Shown here: piece by piece, positions 1-10,319 of the stretch
Layout of the letters: each line of letters begins with the position of its first letter
Position numbering within the stretch: the stretch's first letter is position 1
Source of the DNA: Ailurus styani
Lineage: Eukaryota; Chordata; Mammalia; Carnivora; Ailuridae
Length of the DNA: 64,000 nt
Assembly: GCA_002007465.1 (NCBI GenBank)
Contig: LNAC01000102.1
Span: 2,759,386 to 2,823,385, forward strand
Direction: 5' to 3'
Made by a program: the position numbers and the translations under genes
Notes under the pieces: model-generated
Told to the model about the DNA's origin: nothing
What the model saw: the letters and a program-made list of their open reading frames with translations, nothing else
Databases searched by the model: none

Positions 1-570
1 GCGCCGCTGCTCCCGGAGGAGGAAGGTGAGTCTCTCTGGGTCTGCTGCCCCGTCCCCGCTCACAGATCAGTGGCCCGGCTGTGCTTCAGATCACAGCCCA
101 AGGTAACCCCGAGCTGAGAGACACCTCAGCTCAGCTCCGTCTCTCCCGCCGGCTTCTCTCTGAGACCTGGGAGCTCGGTCACACTCAGACACCCCTGGTC
201 TTTTTGTGTCCCCGTGGGTCCTGAGACCGCACTGTCCCTGCAGGGCCTTCACCCCCCACTTGGTCTCTGGGGCGACGTCCCTCAGTGGAGCCGACTTCTA
301 ACAGTTCCGAGTCTGTGCTCCGCTGCTCGCTCCCTTGCCGGCAGCCGGCCCCTCCCCCCGGGGTCTATCTTCCCGTCGCCGCAGATTCACTTCTCCACAC
401 GTCCTACCTTCCAGAAGGTGGTCAATTTTCTGTTCCTAGAATTGCTGCTCTTCTTTTCTTCGATCTCCGGTGGAATTTGTAGGTGTTCAGAATAGATTGA
501 TAGCTCTCTGGGTGAATTCCTGGGACCTGATGATAATCGGTCTCCTACTCCTCCGCCATCTTGCCGCTCC
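1..570 (-). mobile_element. Young L1 5' UTR, 5' end at ~570, body continues off left edge
   Basis: Read on the minus strand, this begins GGAGCGGCAAGATGGCGGAG at 570, the typical start of a mammalian L1 5' UTR, and stays GC-rich to the window edge with about thirty CpGs, unlike the AT-rich flank from 571. Retained CpGs imply a young or recently methylation-protected copy. Only the 5' UTR is visible; ORF1 and ORF2 would lie to the left, outside the window. An L1 that keeps its 5' end is often full length, so this could be an intact element, but that cannot be judged here. The open frames at 214-495 and 285-482 lie antisense inside this UTR and are not regarded as genes. Confidence 0.85.
555..563 (-). 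promoter_or_regulatory. YY1-type site at the L1 5' terminus
   Basis: The minus strand reads CAAGATGGC within about 16 bases of the L1 5' end. In human L1 a YY1 site at this place directs accurate initiation at the first base. The match is visible; function in this species is inferred. Confidence 0.65.
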
Positions 571-3500
571 TAGATGTTCAACATTTATTAGATTTCCCTG
601 CTGCCAATAATCTTACCAAACTTTTTAGCAGGTGCTCAGTAGTATGACAAAGTCTTCTTTTTTTCCTTTTCACTAAATGCATCTAAGTAATGCATTTTAA
701 TCTTTTAAACAGTTTGTGTCCCTTGGCTCAGGGGGAGGTCAATCTTGCAGTACATGATCATTATGCAAATTGTTATAATCTTTGGGAAAAGAAACACTCT
801 CATTTTTAAGGGAAATATAGGCTTGAATCAGAAATTATCAGGCCTGTATCAAAAATCCAAACTTATCATTAAAGAAAAACAAACATTCTCTAGTTGTTTT
901 TCAAAAACATTATTGGGATTGGAGTGTCTTTACCTAAGAGTTCTATAAACACTGTGAGATCAGACAAAAAACCACTATCATCTTCCTTTCTTTTATTTGT
1001 CAAAAACAGGAGTCCTCTTTACAGATTCCTGAGAAAATTGCTGCTCCTACATGATTATAACTCTACTTGTTGTATTTACATGGTGTTCAATGGCTCCTGA
1101 AAACATAAATATTATATATAGGTTTTCTTGACTTATGTATATCCAAAACTATAGTTTCAGAAAATAAACAGAAAGAAAATCTGTAATACGAATGACAATA
1201 CCACTTTACTACTTACTGTTTGTGCAACTTAGAGAAAATGGTTGAAAATAAGGTTAGCAGTTTCCTGGAAGTTGGCACAGAAGATATTGTCTTTTAACCA
1301 CGCACATATACACACATGTTCAATACTGTACACTAACATAGCTGTAAGAAAGGATAGTAAAGGTATAATTTTTTCCATTTTTGAAATATTAAATTATAAA
1401 TAATTACATTTTTAGTATATTATATATTTAATATGGAATATAGATTTACATATATAAAAACATTTTGAATATATATAATATTTACATATGTCAAATATAT
1501 ATTATTCCTATTTCCTTGTCCTCTAAATACAGGTATTATCTATGCACTGGTAATCCAGTGTAAGCTGAAGCAAATAGTTTAGTTTGCTTATGGGAGACAA
1601 AGGGCTCTTCTATGTAAGTCACATTTATATTTTAATTATAAAAGGGAATTTGAAATACATTGTTTTCTGAAGGAACACTGTGTAGTTCCCACAAATAACT
1701 GGAAAAGAAGTCCAGCTACACTCCTTTATTAAACTTCAGAGAACAACCGACTCTAATATTAAATATGTATTTTCACCTTGCTATGTCTTAACAAATTCAC
1801 AGACTAATATTTCTCTTTGAAATCAAAATATATTTCTACTTAGAAATCATAAATAAATATTAAAACGTGAAAAATGAGAACCTTAATTTTATGTACTTTA
1901 AATGGTTAGATTTGAGATATGAATCATTATGACAGTGATATTTTGCATTTGTAAAAGGATATTTTCTAAGATGTTTTATGAAAATATGACTTCTGTAATC
2001 TTATTTATTGTGTAAAAAGAAAGCATGGTAATTAAAATAAAAATGTCTTGTACATAAAGCCTAAGTGATAATTCTAGAAAAATAATTTTGAAAGTAATTC
2101 TACCTAAAAATGAAATTTACTAATTGAGAAATAGAAGTTAAATTCAATTTATGTGTTTATTGTTGGAAATTAACCTTTGAAGTCTAGTGACATATTTTAA
2201 AATTGTCAGTCTTAATGAGCTGAGTGAAACTGTAAGGGAGTCAAGATACTAATACAACTCTGCACAATAGTAGTTAAAGACCCAGTATGGGTGACTATGG
2301 TGTCTTCAGAGTTTCTTTATTCCTGTAGAAATGTCAGACAATCTAATAGTGGAAGGTAAAAGAAAAAAACAAAAAACATATTGTGTTGTATCCTGAGCTA
2401 GAACCTGTCATGTGAGAATAGCAAAAGATAGAAAGTGTAAGGGAATCTAGAGGTGGTAGGGACATCTTTCAATATTTTGACTATCACACCAGGGACAAAG
2501 AAGGAAGGGAGGAGGATAATGAGGAGTAAAGGATTTGGTGTGAGTTCAAAGTCCTGAAGGTATAACAGGTTTGGATTGTTGAAGGGATATAACAGTGAGG
2601 GTGAAGTGATAAGTGTAGTAAAAATAAAAGTTATTGGTGAAGGTAACAAACAATGTGAAGCTAGGACTTCTAAGAAATTTCTCAGGAATATAATTGTGAG
2701 TAAAGCAAAAGCAAAATTTAAATACCATCTTCAGCAACACAGTCACTCCCCATCACTATCACCACCACCACCACCACCATGAACATGTTTGCCATGTGTA
2801 TAAATCACCGAAGAATTTAGCAGAGTTTCCTGGAGCTTGGAGAATTAATTAGAAAAAGAAGAAAGTGGGTTTTTAAGTTATGTGTATTTCAAAAGGAGAA
2901 GTAATTGAAAGATGGTGCCACAATATTCCGGGAATAACGAGAGTTGTGTACCAGTTCATTTGTGAGAAACACTGTGTTTTCAGGTTTCAAATAAAGCAAA
3001 GAAGTGGAAGGAGTTTGAAAAGAAAGTTGAACATTATTCATGGGGTAAAAGAGAAGACTAGGCAAGAAGCAGTTAAGGAGAAGTTAGCCTGGAACTGATT
3101 AAGCTAGAAACAAGAGAAGGGAGGAAGTAATCCTGGTGAAGGATTTTGAAGGTGCTTTGGAGGGACATGAAAGCAAGACTGGAAAGGAATATTGAATAGG
3201 ATACTCATATGAAGGATCATACAAAACTTATCTGGCAATTCAAATAACGAAAGTATTCAAAACATGGAATTGTTCTAAAAGAGCTTTCTTCCATGCTTGT
3301 CCATTAAAAAAAGGAAGTAATACCAAAGTACTGTTGGAAAAATCATTTGCTGGAATACTTGAGGCTTAGAGAGAGGGCATGGCACAGATACACTGGATCT
3401 TAAAACTGTGTGGTGACCAGTTGGCCCAAACTATGGGATATGGAACAGCAGTGTGGCATTTAACAGGATTAACATCATGGTAGTCTAACTGGTCATATTT

Positions 3501-3769
3501 AAGAAATAATGGCTCCCAGCTTTGATATTTTGGCAGGTTAAAAAAAAAAGTTTCAATGCATTATATTGCTATTAGGTAAACATTTATTATGTATCTAGTT
3601 TCTTACTCTATAAAAGATAGAAAAATCAAGAGCAAAAATTTGGGACATGACAGAGCTATAGTAAGTGGTAGAAATGAAAAGTACTTGGGAATAAAATTAT
3701 CCAAACTCCAGAAAGATTATTAATCTAGAAACAGAGCAGATCCTGTTCATTCAGGGTAAATGATAGTCT
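571..3769. other. Unassigned AT-rich stretch
   Basis: No gene or confidently recognised repeat. It holds A/T runs, a very AT-rich patch near 1370-1500 and a short CAC/ACC trinucleotide run at about 2758-2779. The open frames at 2398-2649 and 2880-3098 show no domain or codon signal I recognise and are treated as chance. Confidence 0.5.
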
Positions 3770-3785
3770 TTTAAATCAGTTTCAG

Positions 3786-3979
3786 GGGCGCCTGGGTGGC
3801 TCAGTGGGTTAAGGCCGCTGCCTTCGGCTCAGGTCATGATCCCAGGGTCCTGGGATCGAGGCCCACATCGGGCTCTCTGCTCAGCAGGGAGCCTGCTTCC
3901 TCCTCTCTCTCTGCCTGCCTCTCTGCCTACTTGTAATCTCTCTCTCTGTGTCAAATGAATAAATAAAAAAAAAAAAATC
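3786..3979 (+). mobile_element. CanSINE, very young, with perfect 16-bp target duplication
   Basis: Complete element from GGGCGCCTGGGTGG to a poly(A) tail, flanked by perfect direct repeats TTTAAATCAGTTTCAG at 3770-3785 and 3980-3995. The pol III B-box-like GGGATCGAGGCC and A-box region (GGCTCAGTGGGTTAAG) are intact. It carries the variants GCCGCTGCC, TTGTAATCTCT and CAAATGAATAAA, which only the copy at 56178 shares. These and the perfect duplication suggest recent insertion. Confidence 0.97.
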
Positions 3980-3995
3980 TTTAAATCAGTTTCAG

Positions 3996-4994
3996 ATTTC
4001 CAGTTGAAGTGTGAATATGAGAGATTATACTATAAATTTACCTCTGATTTTAAAATGAGCAATAGTAATATGCTTTCAGAAGACATAACTCTTTTCTGAA
4101 TCAAATAATCATTTATGTAGCATCTTTCAGGGCCCAGTTATTTTTTCCCAAATAAATAGAAATGGAACACAAAGAGCACAAAACCTGAGTAAAGATGTAT
4201 TATTTTTCTAATCTTAGCAATATGTTTCACATATGGATATAGTTGACTTTACTCTTTTTTTTGTCATTTTATTAAGAACTTTATTAAGTTCTTAATTAAG
4301 TTCTTAATGTCACTTTATTAATTTGCCCCTACTCCTACTTTAGAAAGACTTACAGAAGACTCTATAAAAATTATGTCAAATACTAGTGCAAGGAAAATAA
4401 TTTTGTCTTACTTGTATAAACTTTTGTTAGGTTGGAGAAACAATTGTTTTTAAATACTGTGTTAAATTCTTTTCATACTTCTTGTCTATACAATGACTAA
4501 AGGTGTGTAATGAAAATATTTAATTCATCTTGAAAAATACATAGTTTTAAAGAACAAAAGCAATTTGAAAATCTTATGTAATACTCTACTGTCTATTATC
4601 ATTTTAATTTTTTTACATTTGTAGAGATTTTATATTCTAAAAGGAGTGTCAAGATAGATATAATTAAGTAGAATAATAAATCTCTAGATTTTGTTTCTGG
4701 TATTTTTTAAAGACTTCAGTAAAGATTCATATATGTTGTCTTACTGAGGTGTGCTCCTGTTAGCAAGTATGTCCCACTGTTCTCTGCTTGCATAATAAGC
4801 TGTCATTATCTGGGGTGACTTTGGTCCATTTCTTCTTGTATATGTATGTGTGTATATGTGTGAACATTGTTTCATGTCTGACTCCTTAATGAAAAATTTC
4901 AGAAATATAAGGTGAATAACATTAACCAGTATGCCACCCAAAGAGAAAATGTTATCCAACCTAAACAATACTTTATTTCTTTAAGATGCACAGT
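3996..4994. other. Unassigned stretch with a small AT-rich hairpin
   Basis: No gene seen. At 4271-4308 the unit ATTAAGAACT is followed by its reverse complement AGTTCTTAAT (4287-4296), which largely repeats at 4298-4308, giving a short stem with a 6-base loop. The frame at 4741-4968 (minus) looks like chance. Confidence 0.45.
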
Positions 4995-5062
4995 ACTCAA
5001 TAAATTGTACTGACAACCTTTTTGCTAGACTCAATAAATTATACTGACAACCTTTTTGTTAG
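4995..5062 (+). repeat. 34-bp tandem duplication at the L1 left edge
   Basis: Two copies of a 34-base unit (4995-5028 and 5029-5062) beginning ACTCAATAAATT and ending CTTTTTGCTAG or CTTTTTGTTAG, differing at two positions. The unit resembles the L1 ORF2 segment that continues directly from 5063, so it is probably a local duplication within the L1. Confidence 0.8.
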
Positions 5063-5887
5063 GCTAAGAAAAAAAGGAGAAATCTCAAATAAAATCAGAA
5101 ATGAAAGAAGAGACATTTCAAGTGTTAATGCAGAAATACAAAGGATCATAAAAATCTACTATGAACAATTATGCCAACAAATTGGATAATCTACAAATGG
5201 ATAAATTTCTAAAAACATAAAATTTACTAAAATTGAATAAAGAAATAGAAAATCTGAACAGATTAGTAAGTAAATTGAATCTGTAATCAAAAACTTTCCA
5301 ACAAAGAAAAACCCAAGACCATATGGTTTTATTAGTGAATGCTGCCATACATTCAGAGAATTAACACCTATCCTTCCCAAACTCTTCCCAACAATTGCAG
5401 AGGAAGGAACACTTCCAAACTTATTTCACAAGGCCAGCATTACCCTGATACCAAAGTCAGAAGGACACCACAAGAAAATAAAACTACAGACCAATATCTT
5501 TGATAAATACTGATACAAAAATTCTCAACAAAATATTACCAAACCTAATTCAAAAGCATATTAAGAGGATCACACACCATGTTCAAGTGGGATATATCTC
5601 TGAAATGCAAGAGTGATTCAATGAATGCAAATCAACAAATGTGACACACCACATTAATAAAATGAAAGATAAAATCATATGATCGTTTCAATAAATACAG
5701 AAAAAGTATTTGATAAAATATAACATCTAAAAACCCTCAACAAATTGATTATAGAAGAAACATACCTCAGTATATAAAAGATTATATACAACAAACCCAC
5801 AGCTAACTTCACATTTAATGGTGAAAGGTTAAAAGCTTTTCCTCTAAGATCAGGAACAAAACAAGGGTGCCTACACTCACCAATCTT

Positions 5888-6093
5888 TTTTTTTTTAAGA
5901 TTTTATTTATGATTTATTTGATAACGAGAGACAGATAGCAAGCGAGAGAGCCCAAGCAGGGGGACGGGCAGCGAGAGAGGGAGAAGCAGACTTCCTGCCG
6001 AGCAGGGAGCCCTACACTACTGGATCTCAGGACCCTGGGATCATGACCTGAGCCTAAGGCAGACACTTAACTGACTGAGCCACTGAGGTACCC
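5888..6093 (-). mobile_element. CanSINE (older type) inserted in L1
   Basis: Poly(T) start, AAGATTTTATTTAT, and a decayed head ending GCCACTGAGGTACCCC. Flanked by CTACACTCACCAATCTT (5871-5887) and CTACTCTCACCAATCTT (6094-6110), a 17-bp target duplication with one mismatch inside L1 ORF2. Confidence 0.93.
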
Positions 6094-7151
6094 CTACTCT
6101 CACCAATCTTATTCAACATGGTCCTGGTCCTTGCTAGAACAATCAGGCAAGAAAAAACAAATAAAAGACATCTAAATCAAAAAGAAAGAAGTAATATTGT
6201 CTTTCCTTGCAGATAATATGATGTTATATATAGAATTCCTAAAGACTCCACTAAAACTCTGGTCAATCAATGAATTTAGCAAAGTTGCAGGATATAAGAC
6301 CAACATACAGAAATCAGTTGGGCTTCTATAGACTGACAACAAATATCTGAAAAAGAAATTTAAAAATTCCATTTATAATAGCATCAGAACAATGTAATTC
6401 TTAGGAACAAATTCAACCAGGGAACGTTCTATATACTGAAAACTATAAGACTTTGATGAAAGAAATTGAATAAGACACAGACTAGTGGAAAAATATGATG
6501 TATTCATGTGTATGGAAGAATTAATACTGTTAAAATGTCCATACTACCTAAAGCCATCTACAGATTTAATGCAATCTCTATGAAAATTCCAATGGCATTT
6601 TTCACAGAAAGAGAAAACAATCCTAAGATTCATACAGAGTCACAAAAGATCCTGAATAACCAAAGTAATCCTGAGATAGAAGAACAAAGCTGGAGGCATC
6701 ACACTGTCTGATCTCAAATTATACTACAAAGATATAGTAATCATAACAGCATGATACTGACATAAAAATAGACACATATATCAATAGCACAGAACTGAGG
6801 ACTCTGAAATAAATTCTGCATATATGGTCAACTAATATATGACAATTGGACCACAAATACTCAATGGGGAGAGGATAGGCTCCTCAATTAATAGTGGTCA
6901 AAAACTGAATAATCATATACAGAAAAGTGAAATTGGACCCCTTATACTGGTCACAAATATCAGCTCAAAATGGATTAGAGGCTAAAGACAAGACCTGAAA
7001 CCATAAAACTCCTAGAAGAAAATATAGTGAAAATGCTTCTTGACACTGAACTTGTCAATAATTTTTTGGATATAACACCAAAAGCACAAACGACAAAAGC
7101 AAAAATCAAAAAGGAGAACTGCATCAAACTAAGAAGCTTTTGGCTAGCAAT

Positions 7152-7356
7152 GGAGCACCTGGGTGGCTCAGTGGGTTGAAGCCTCTGCCTTCGGCTCAGG
7201 TCATGATCTCAGGGTCCTGGGGTCGAGCCCCACATTGGGCTCTCTGCTCAGCAGGGAGCCTGCTTCCTCCTCTCTCTCTGTTTGCCTCTCTGCCTACTTG
7301 TGATCTCTCTCTCTGTGTCAAATAAATAAATAAAATCTTAAAAAAAAATAAAAAAG
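7152..7356 (+). mobile_element. CanSINE at an L1 deletion junction
   Basis: Full-length young-type element (CTACTTGTGATCTCT tail). It lies exactly where L1 ORF2 jumps to the L1 3' UTR, and I find no clear target duplication. The frame at 7140-7325 is a SINE translation, not a gene. Confidence 0.95.
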
Positions 7357-7715
7357 CTAAACTCACAGAAACAGAGAGTACAGTAGTGGTTATCAGGAGC
7401 TGGGGAGTGGGTACATTGGGGAGATATTGACCAGAGTGTATATAGTTGCAGTTACGTGTAAGTTTGGGGATCTAATACACAGCATTGTGATTACAGTTAA
7501 CAGTAATATATTATATACTTGAATGTTGCTAAGAGGCTAGTCTTAAGTATTCTTACCACAAATAAGAAATAAAAATTATGTGATGTGATGGAGGTGTTAG
7601 CTAAGGCTAACTGGTAATCGCATTGCAATATATGTGTATTAAATCAAGTTATACACTTTAAATTTACTCAGTGGTATATGTCTATTATATTTCAATAAAC
7701 ACAAACACAAATTTA

Positions 7716-8439
7716 CTTAGAATATTTATCTAAATTAAGGACTTTTGGATGGCATAATATTTTGAGACTATTAAGCACAGCATCCCATCAGTTCAAATAT
7801 GTATGTACATATGTATGCTTTATTTATTATTTTATGTTTATAAAGGAAACAGTCTCTGAAAGGGGTGACATAATGTGCATCGAAACAAATGGCACACACT
7901 TGAAAAACAACTTTTATTTCACTTACCTCGATAGTTCAGACTGGAGTTAGGCCTGTATATTTTGGTCAAAAGCAGGGTACAACCAGTTTGCAAACTCTGT
8001 GGAAAAAATCTACAAAAAATAATATTGGTCCACAAACTTGCGGGCACCATGATGAGTTGTATTTACTCTGTTCTCGTTGTGAAGATAACAATAAACGTGG
8101 AAGCCATAGCAAACTTGAGAAACTTTACTAAAAAGTACGGCTCCAAGTTTACCCTTGTGGTTGTCCTTTGGGTTGGTATACCTAAAATGATCAGATATTT
8201 GAAATTTCTAATGAAAGTTGGCAATTGAAATGGTCTATTAAGTCTATTTTTATACATTGAAAAATAATTCAAGATCTAAAAATGAAAACATTCTGTGGGC
8301 TGAATACTACACAGTCTGCCAAACAAAACATGTTACCCAGTTTCTAAAAGTCAGGGCTTCTAATCTCTTGCATTACTTTACTGTGATACTCATCTTTTAC
8401 ATAATACCTACTTTTAGGCTATGATTGAAGAGGTAATAA
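7716..8439. other. Unassigned stretch
   Basis: No recognised gene or repeat. Frames at 7762-7950, 7962-8228 (+) and 8063-8272 (-) overlap on opposite strands and show no motif I recognise. Confidence 0.4.
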
Positions 8440-8640
8440 TAATAAGAAAATGTGCATAAAGTGGTTATTATATATCAGGCACTGTGTATGACAAGTGCAA
8501 AAATCTTCACAACTATGCAACTATCATTAACTATGCTTTAGTGAGAACTTGGAAGACTGGAGTTAAATAATATGCCCAGGTTCACTGTACTAGAAAAGGA
8601 AGCTGAGTAAAGCATCCAACACAGCAGGGACAAACTCAGT
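8440..8640 (+). mobile_element. MIR fragment
   Basis: Diverged match to the MIR core: TATCAGGCACTGTGTATGAC, then the region matching the cytosine-rich coast (ATCTTCACAACTATG) and AATATGCCCAGGTTCACTG, in the expected order. Ancient tRNA-derived SINE. Confidence 0.7.
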
Positions 8641-9328
8641 AGTAGCAGTCATTATGATGGTTTGTAGCTGAGTAGTCCTGGTAGCAGGGATATTAAGTAT
8701 CGTTTCCCAAAGTTGCCAAGGTAGTTGGTACTAGATAATAATACTCTATTTCTTCCCCTCCAACTAGACTTTTCTCATCAAGCAAGACTGCCTTGAATTT
8801 TAAAGTGTCTTGTCTCTAAGTTCAATAATTTTAGTGAGTTTTATCAAAAGCAATAAGGAATTTCTTTTGACTCCCTCCATCTTTACCTAATCAAATTGTC
8901 AGCAGTGCATGAAGCCATTTTTTCAAGAAAGTGGATGCAAGAAATTCTGCAGTCACATTCTTCTCAGGAAGTCCTTTCCTTTAAAACAGTTTCATGAACA
9001 CATGTTGCTTTTCTCATGTATTTCTTAAATCTCCTGCTTAAGCCTCAAAAAAAAAAAACCAAAAAACCCTCGTTAGGCATTGTTTTTTTCTTGTTCTTTG
9101 AAGATGTAAGAGAAAATATGGGTTTACTTAGATATTTCCCCAAATACCTCACAAATCTTAGAGAACCTTGAGGGTTTATCTCTGGGGCTTCATAAAGGAA
9201 CATAACTCCTTTACCAGACAATGTTTACCCAAGTTTCAGAGTCCCTCAGTAATGAAAATGTCAAGAATCACGATTTTCTTGAAGTTAAGTGCTAACTACT
9301 TCAGTCATATTTTTCTTTCTCTGTTTTT
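8641..9328. other. Unassigned stretch
   Basis: Nothing recognised. An A-run lies near 9050. Confidence 0.4.
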
Positions 9329-9421
9329 TCCTTCCTTCCTTCCCTCCCTTCCCCCTTTCCTCCCTCCCTCCCTCCCTCCCTTCCTTCCTTCTTCCTTCCT
9401 TCCTTCCTTCCTTCCTTTTTT
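9329..9421 (+). repeat. CTTC/CCCT pyrimidine microsatellite
   Basis: About 90 bases of interrupted CCTT and CCCT units, all pyrimidine on this strand. It abuts the T-rich end of the minus-strand SINE that follows, so it probably grew from the SINE's A-rich tail. Five overlapping open frames on both strands (9168-9678) are low-complexity artefacts of this tract. Confidence 0.95.
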
Positions 9422-9592
9422 TGAGAGAGAGCACACTTGCAGAAAAGGAGGCCAAGGGAAAGGGGGAAAGCAAGTCCCAGGCAGGCTCCACACCCAGCAG
9501 AGTTGACTCGTGATCCGATCCCACAACCCTGAGACCGTGACGGGAGCCAAATCAAGAGTGGGAAGCCCAGCTGACAACCACCTAGAGGCCCT
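9422..9592 (-). mobile_element. Degenerate older CanSINE
   Basis: The GAGAGAGAGCACACTTGCAG region, CCCAGGCAGGCTCCA, GATCCCACAACCCTGAGACC and AAATCAAGAGTGGGAAGC follow the order of an old CanSINE in reverse orientation; the head is badly decayed. Confidence 0.75.
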
Positions 9593-9982
9593 CGGTCATT
9601 TTTCTCTTGAGTGTTCCCCTCTTTAACAATGTTAAGAAAAAAGGTAACTCCTAAAGCTACCCATTGTGCATTATGCATAAATTGTAATGGTCACCTGAGG
9701 CTCTGGTCTTTCAACTTGTTTCTTCTAGAGGCCATATGTGGAAATCAGATTTAATGGAGAGAAAACAGGAACTGTGTGGTATGTTAGCACCCAATTCTTG
9801 CGTGTGAGATTTCCTGTCATTCATTTTACCAGTGTTTATGTAGAATTTATAGTTGCCCTGTAAGTTGCCAGATAGTGAGTCCTGAATGTTCCAGACTTAC
9901 GTTTTTTGCTGTTGCTGTTGTTGCTGTTGTCAATACTTCAGGTTATATTACTATTTATAATTACAAGTATAATTACTTTTCT
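9593..9982. other. Unassigned stretch
   Basis: No gene or repeat recognised, apart from a short TGCTGT/TGTTGC run near 9907-9930. Confidence 0.4.
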
Positions 9983-9999
9983 CAAAACACCTAATTTTT

Positions 10000-10302
10000 T
10001 TGTCTGTAGTTGTTTATTTTATTTTTTAATTTCTTATTTTTTATTATGTTATGTTAGTTACCATACAGTACATCATTATTTTTTTTTTTAAGATTTTATT
10101 TATTTATTTCACAGAGGGAGAGAGATCACAAGGAGGCAGAGAGGCAGGCAGAGAGAGAGGGGGAAGCAGGCTCCCCGCTGAGCAGAGAGCCAGATGCGGG
10201 CCTCGATCCCAGGACCCTGAGATCATGACCTGAGCCGAAAGCAGAGGCTTTATTTAACCCACTGAGCCACCCAGGCGCCCATTATTTTTTTATGTAGTAT
10301 TC
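10000..10302 (-). mobile_element. Short 5'-truncated L1 3' end with a nested SINE
   Basis: Reverse-oriented L1 3' terminus: the minus strand reads GATGTACTGTATGGTAACTA then ACATAACATAATAAAAAATA, matching the end of the L1 at 53.7 kb. Flanked by perfect 17-bp repeats CAAAACACCTAATTTTT (9983-9999 and 10303-10319). Only about 100 bases are L1; the rest is a CanSINE inserted into it. On the tail side, about 40 extra bases ending CAACTACAGACA precede the target repeat and could be a short 3' transduction. Confidence 0.88.
10085..10280 (-). mobile_element. CanSINE nested in the short L1
   Basis: Young element of the tail type GAAATAAATAAATAAA with CTCCTTGTGATCTCT. Its head ends GCCACCCAGGCGCCC at 10280. 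The flanking ATTATTTTTT on both sides is probably its target duplication, blurred by the T run. Confidence 0.95.
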
Positions 10303-10319
10303 CAAAACACCTAATTTTT

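Larger units (their letters stand above)
5005..7715 (+). mobile_element. Old 5'-truncated L1, ORF2 to 3' UTR, broken by two SINEs
   Basis: Degraded L1 ORF2 starts near 5005 and covers the region before the reverse transcriptase, the RT domain (5400-6300) and part of the C-terminal domain to about 7150. The 3' UTR resumes at about 7357 and ends near 7715 in A-rich sequence. The RT catalytic motif, usually FADD, reads LADN around 6208-6220, so the second aspartate is lost; stops and frameshifts are frequent. Short frames such as 6508-6711 are remnants of it. A minus-strand SINE sits at 5888-6093 and a plus-strand SINE at 7152-7356. Roughly the last third of ORF2 is missing between 7150 and 7357. 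It resembles old L1MA-type elements. Confidence 0.88.

Noticed and set aside
214..495. 93-residue plus-strand frame in GC-rich DNA
   Set aside because: Antisense to the L1 5' UTR; no domain and explained by CpG-rich composition.
9168..9678. Several frames of 74-125 residues on both strands
   Set aside because: Low-complexity Pro/Leu/Phe or Lys/Glu/Gly translations of the CTTC tract and the old SINE.
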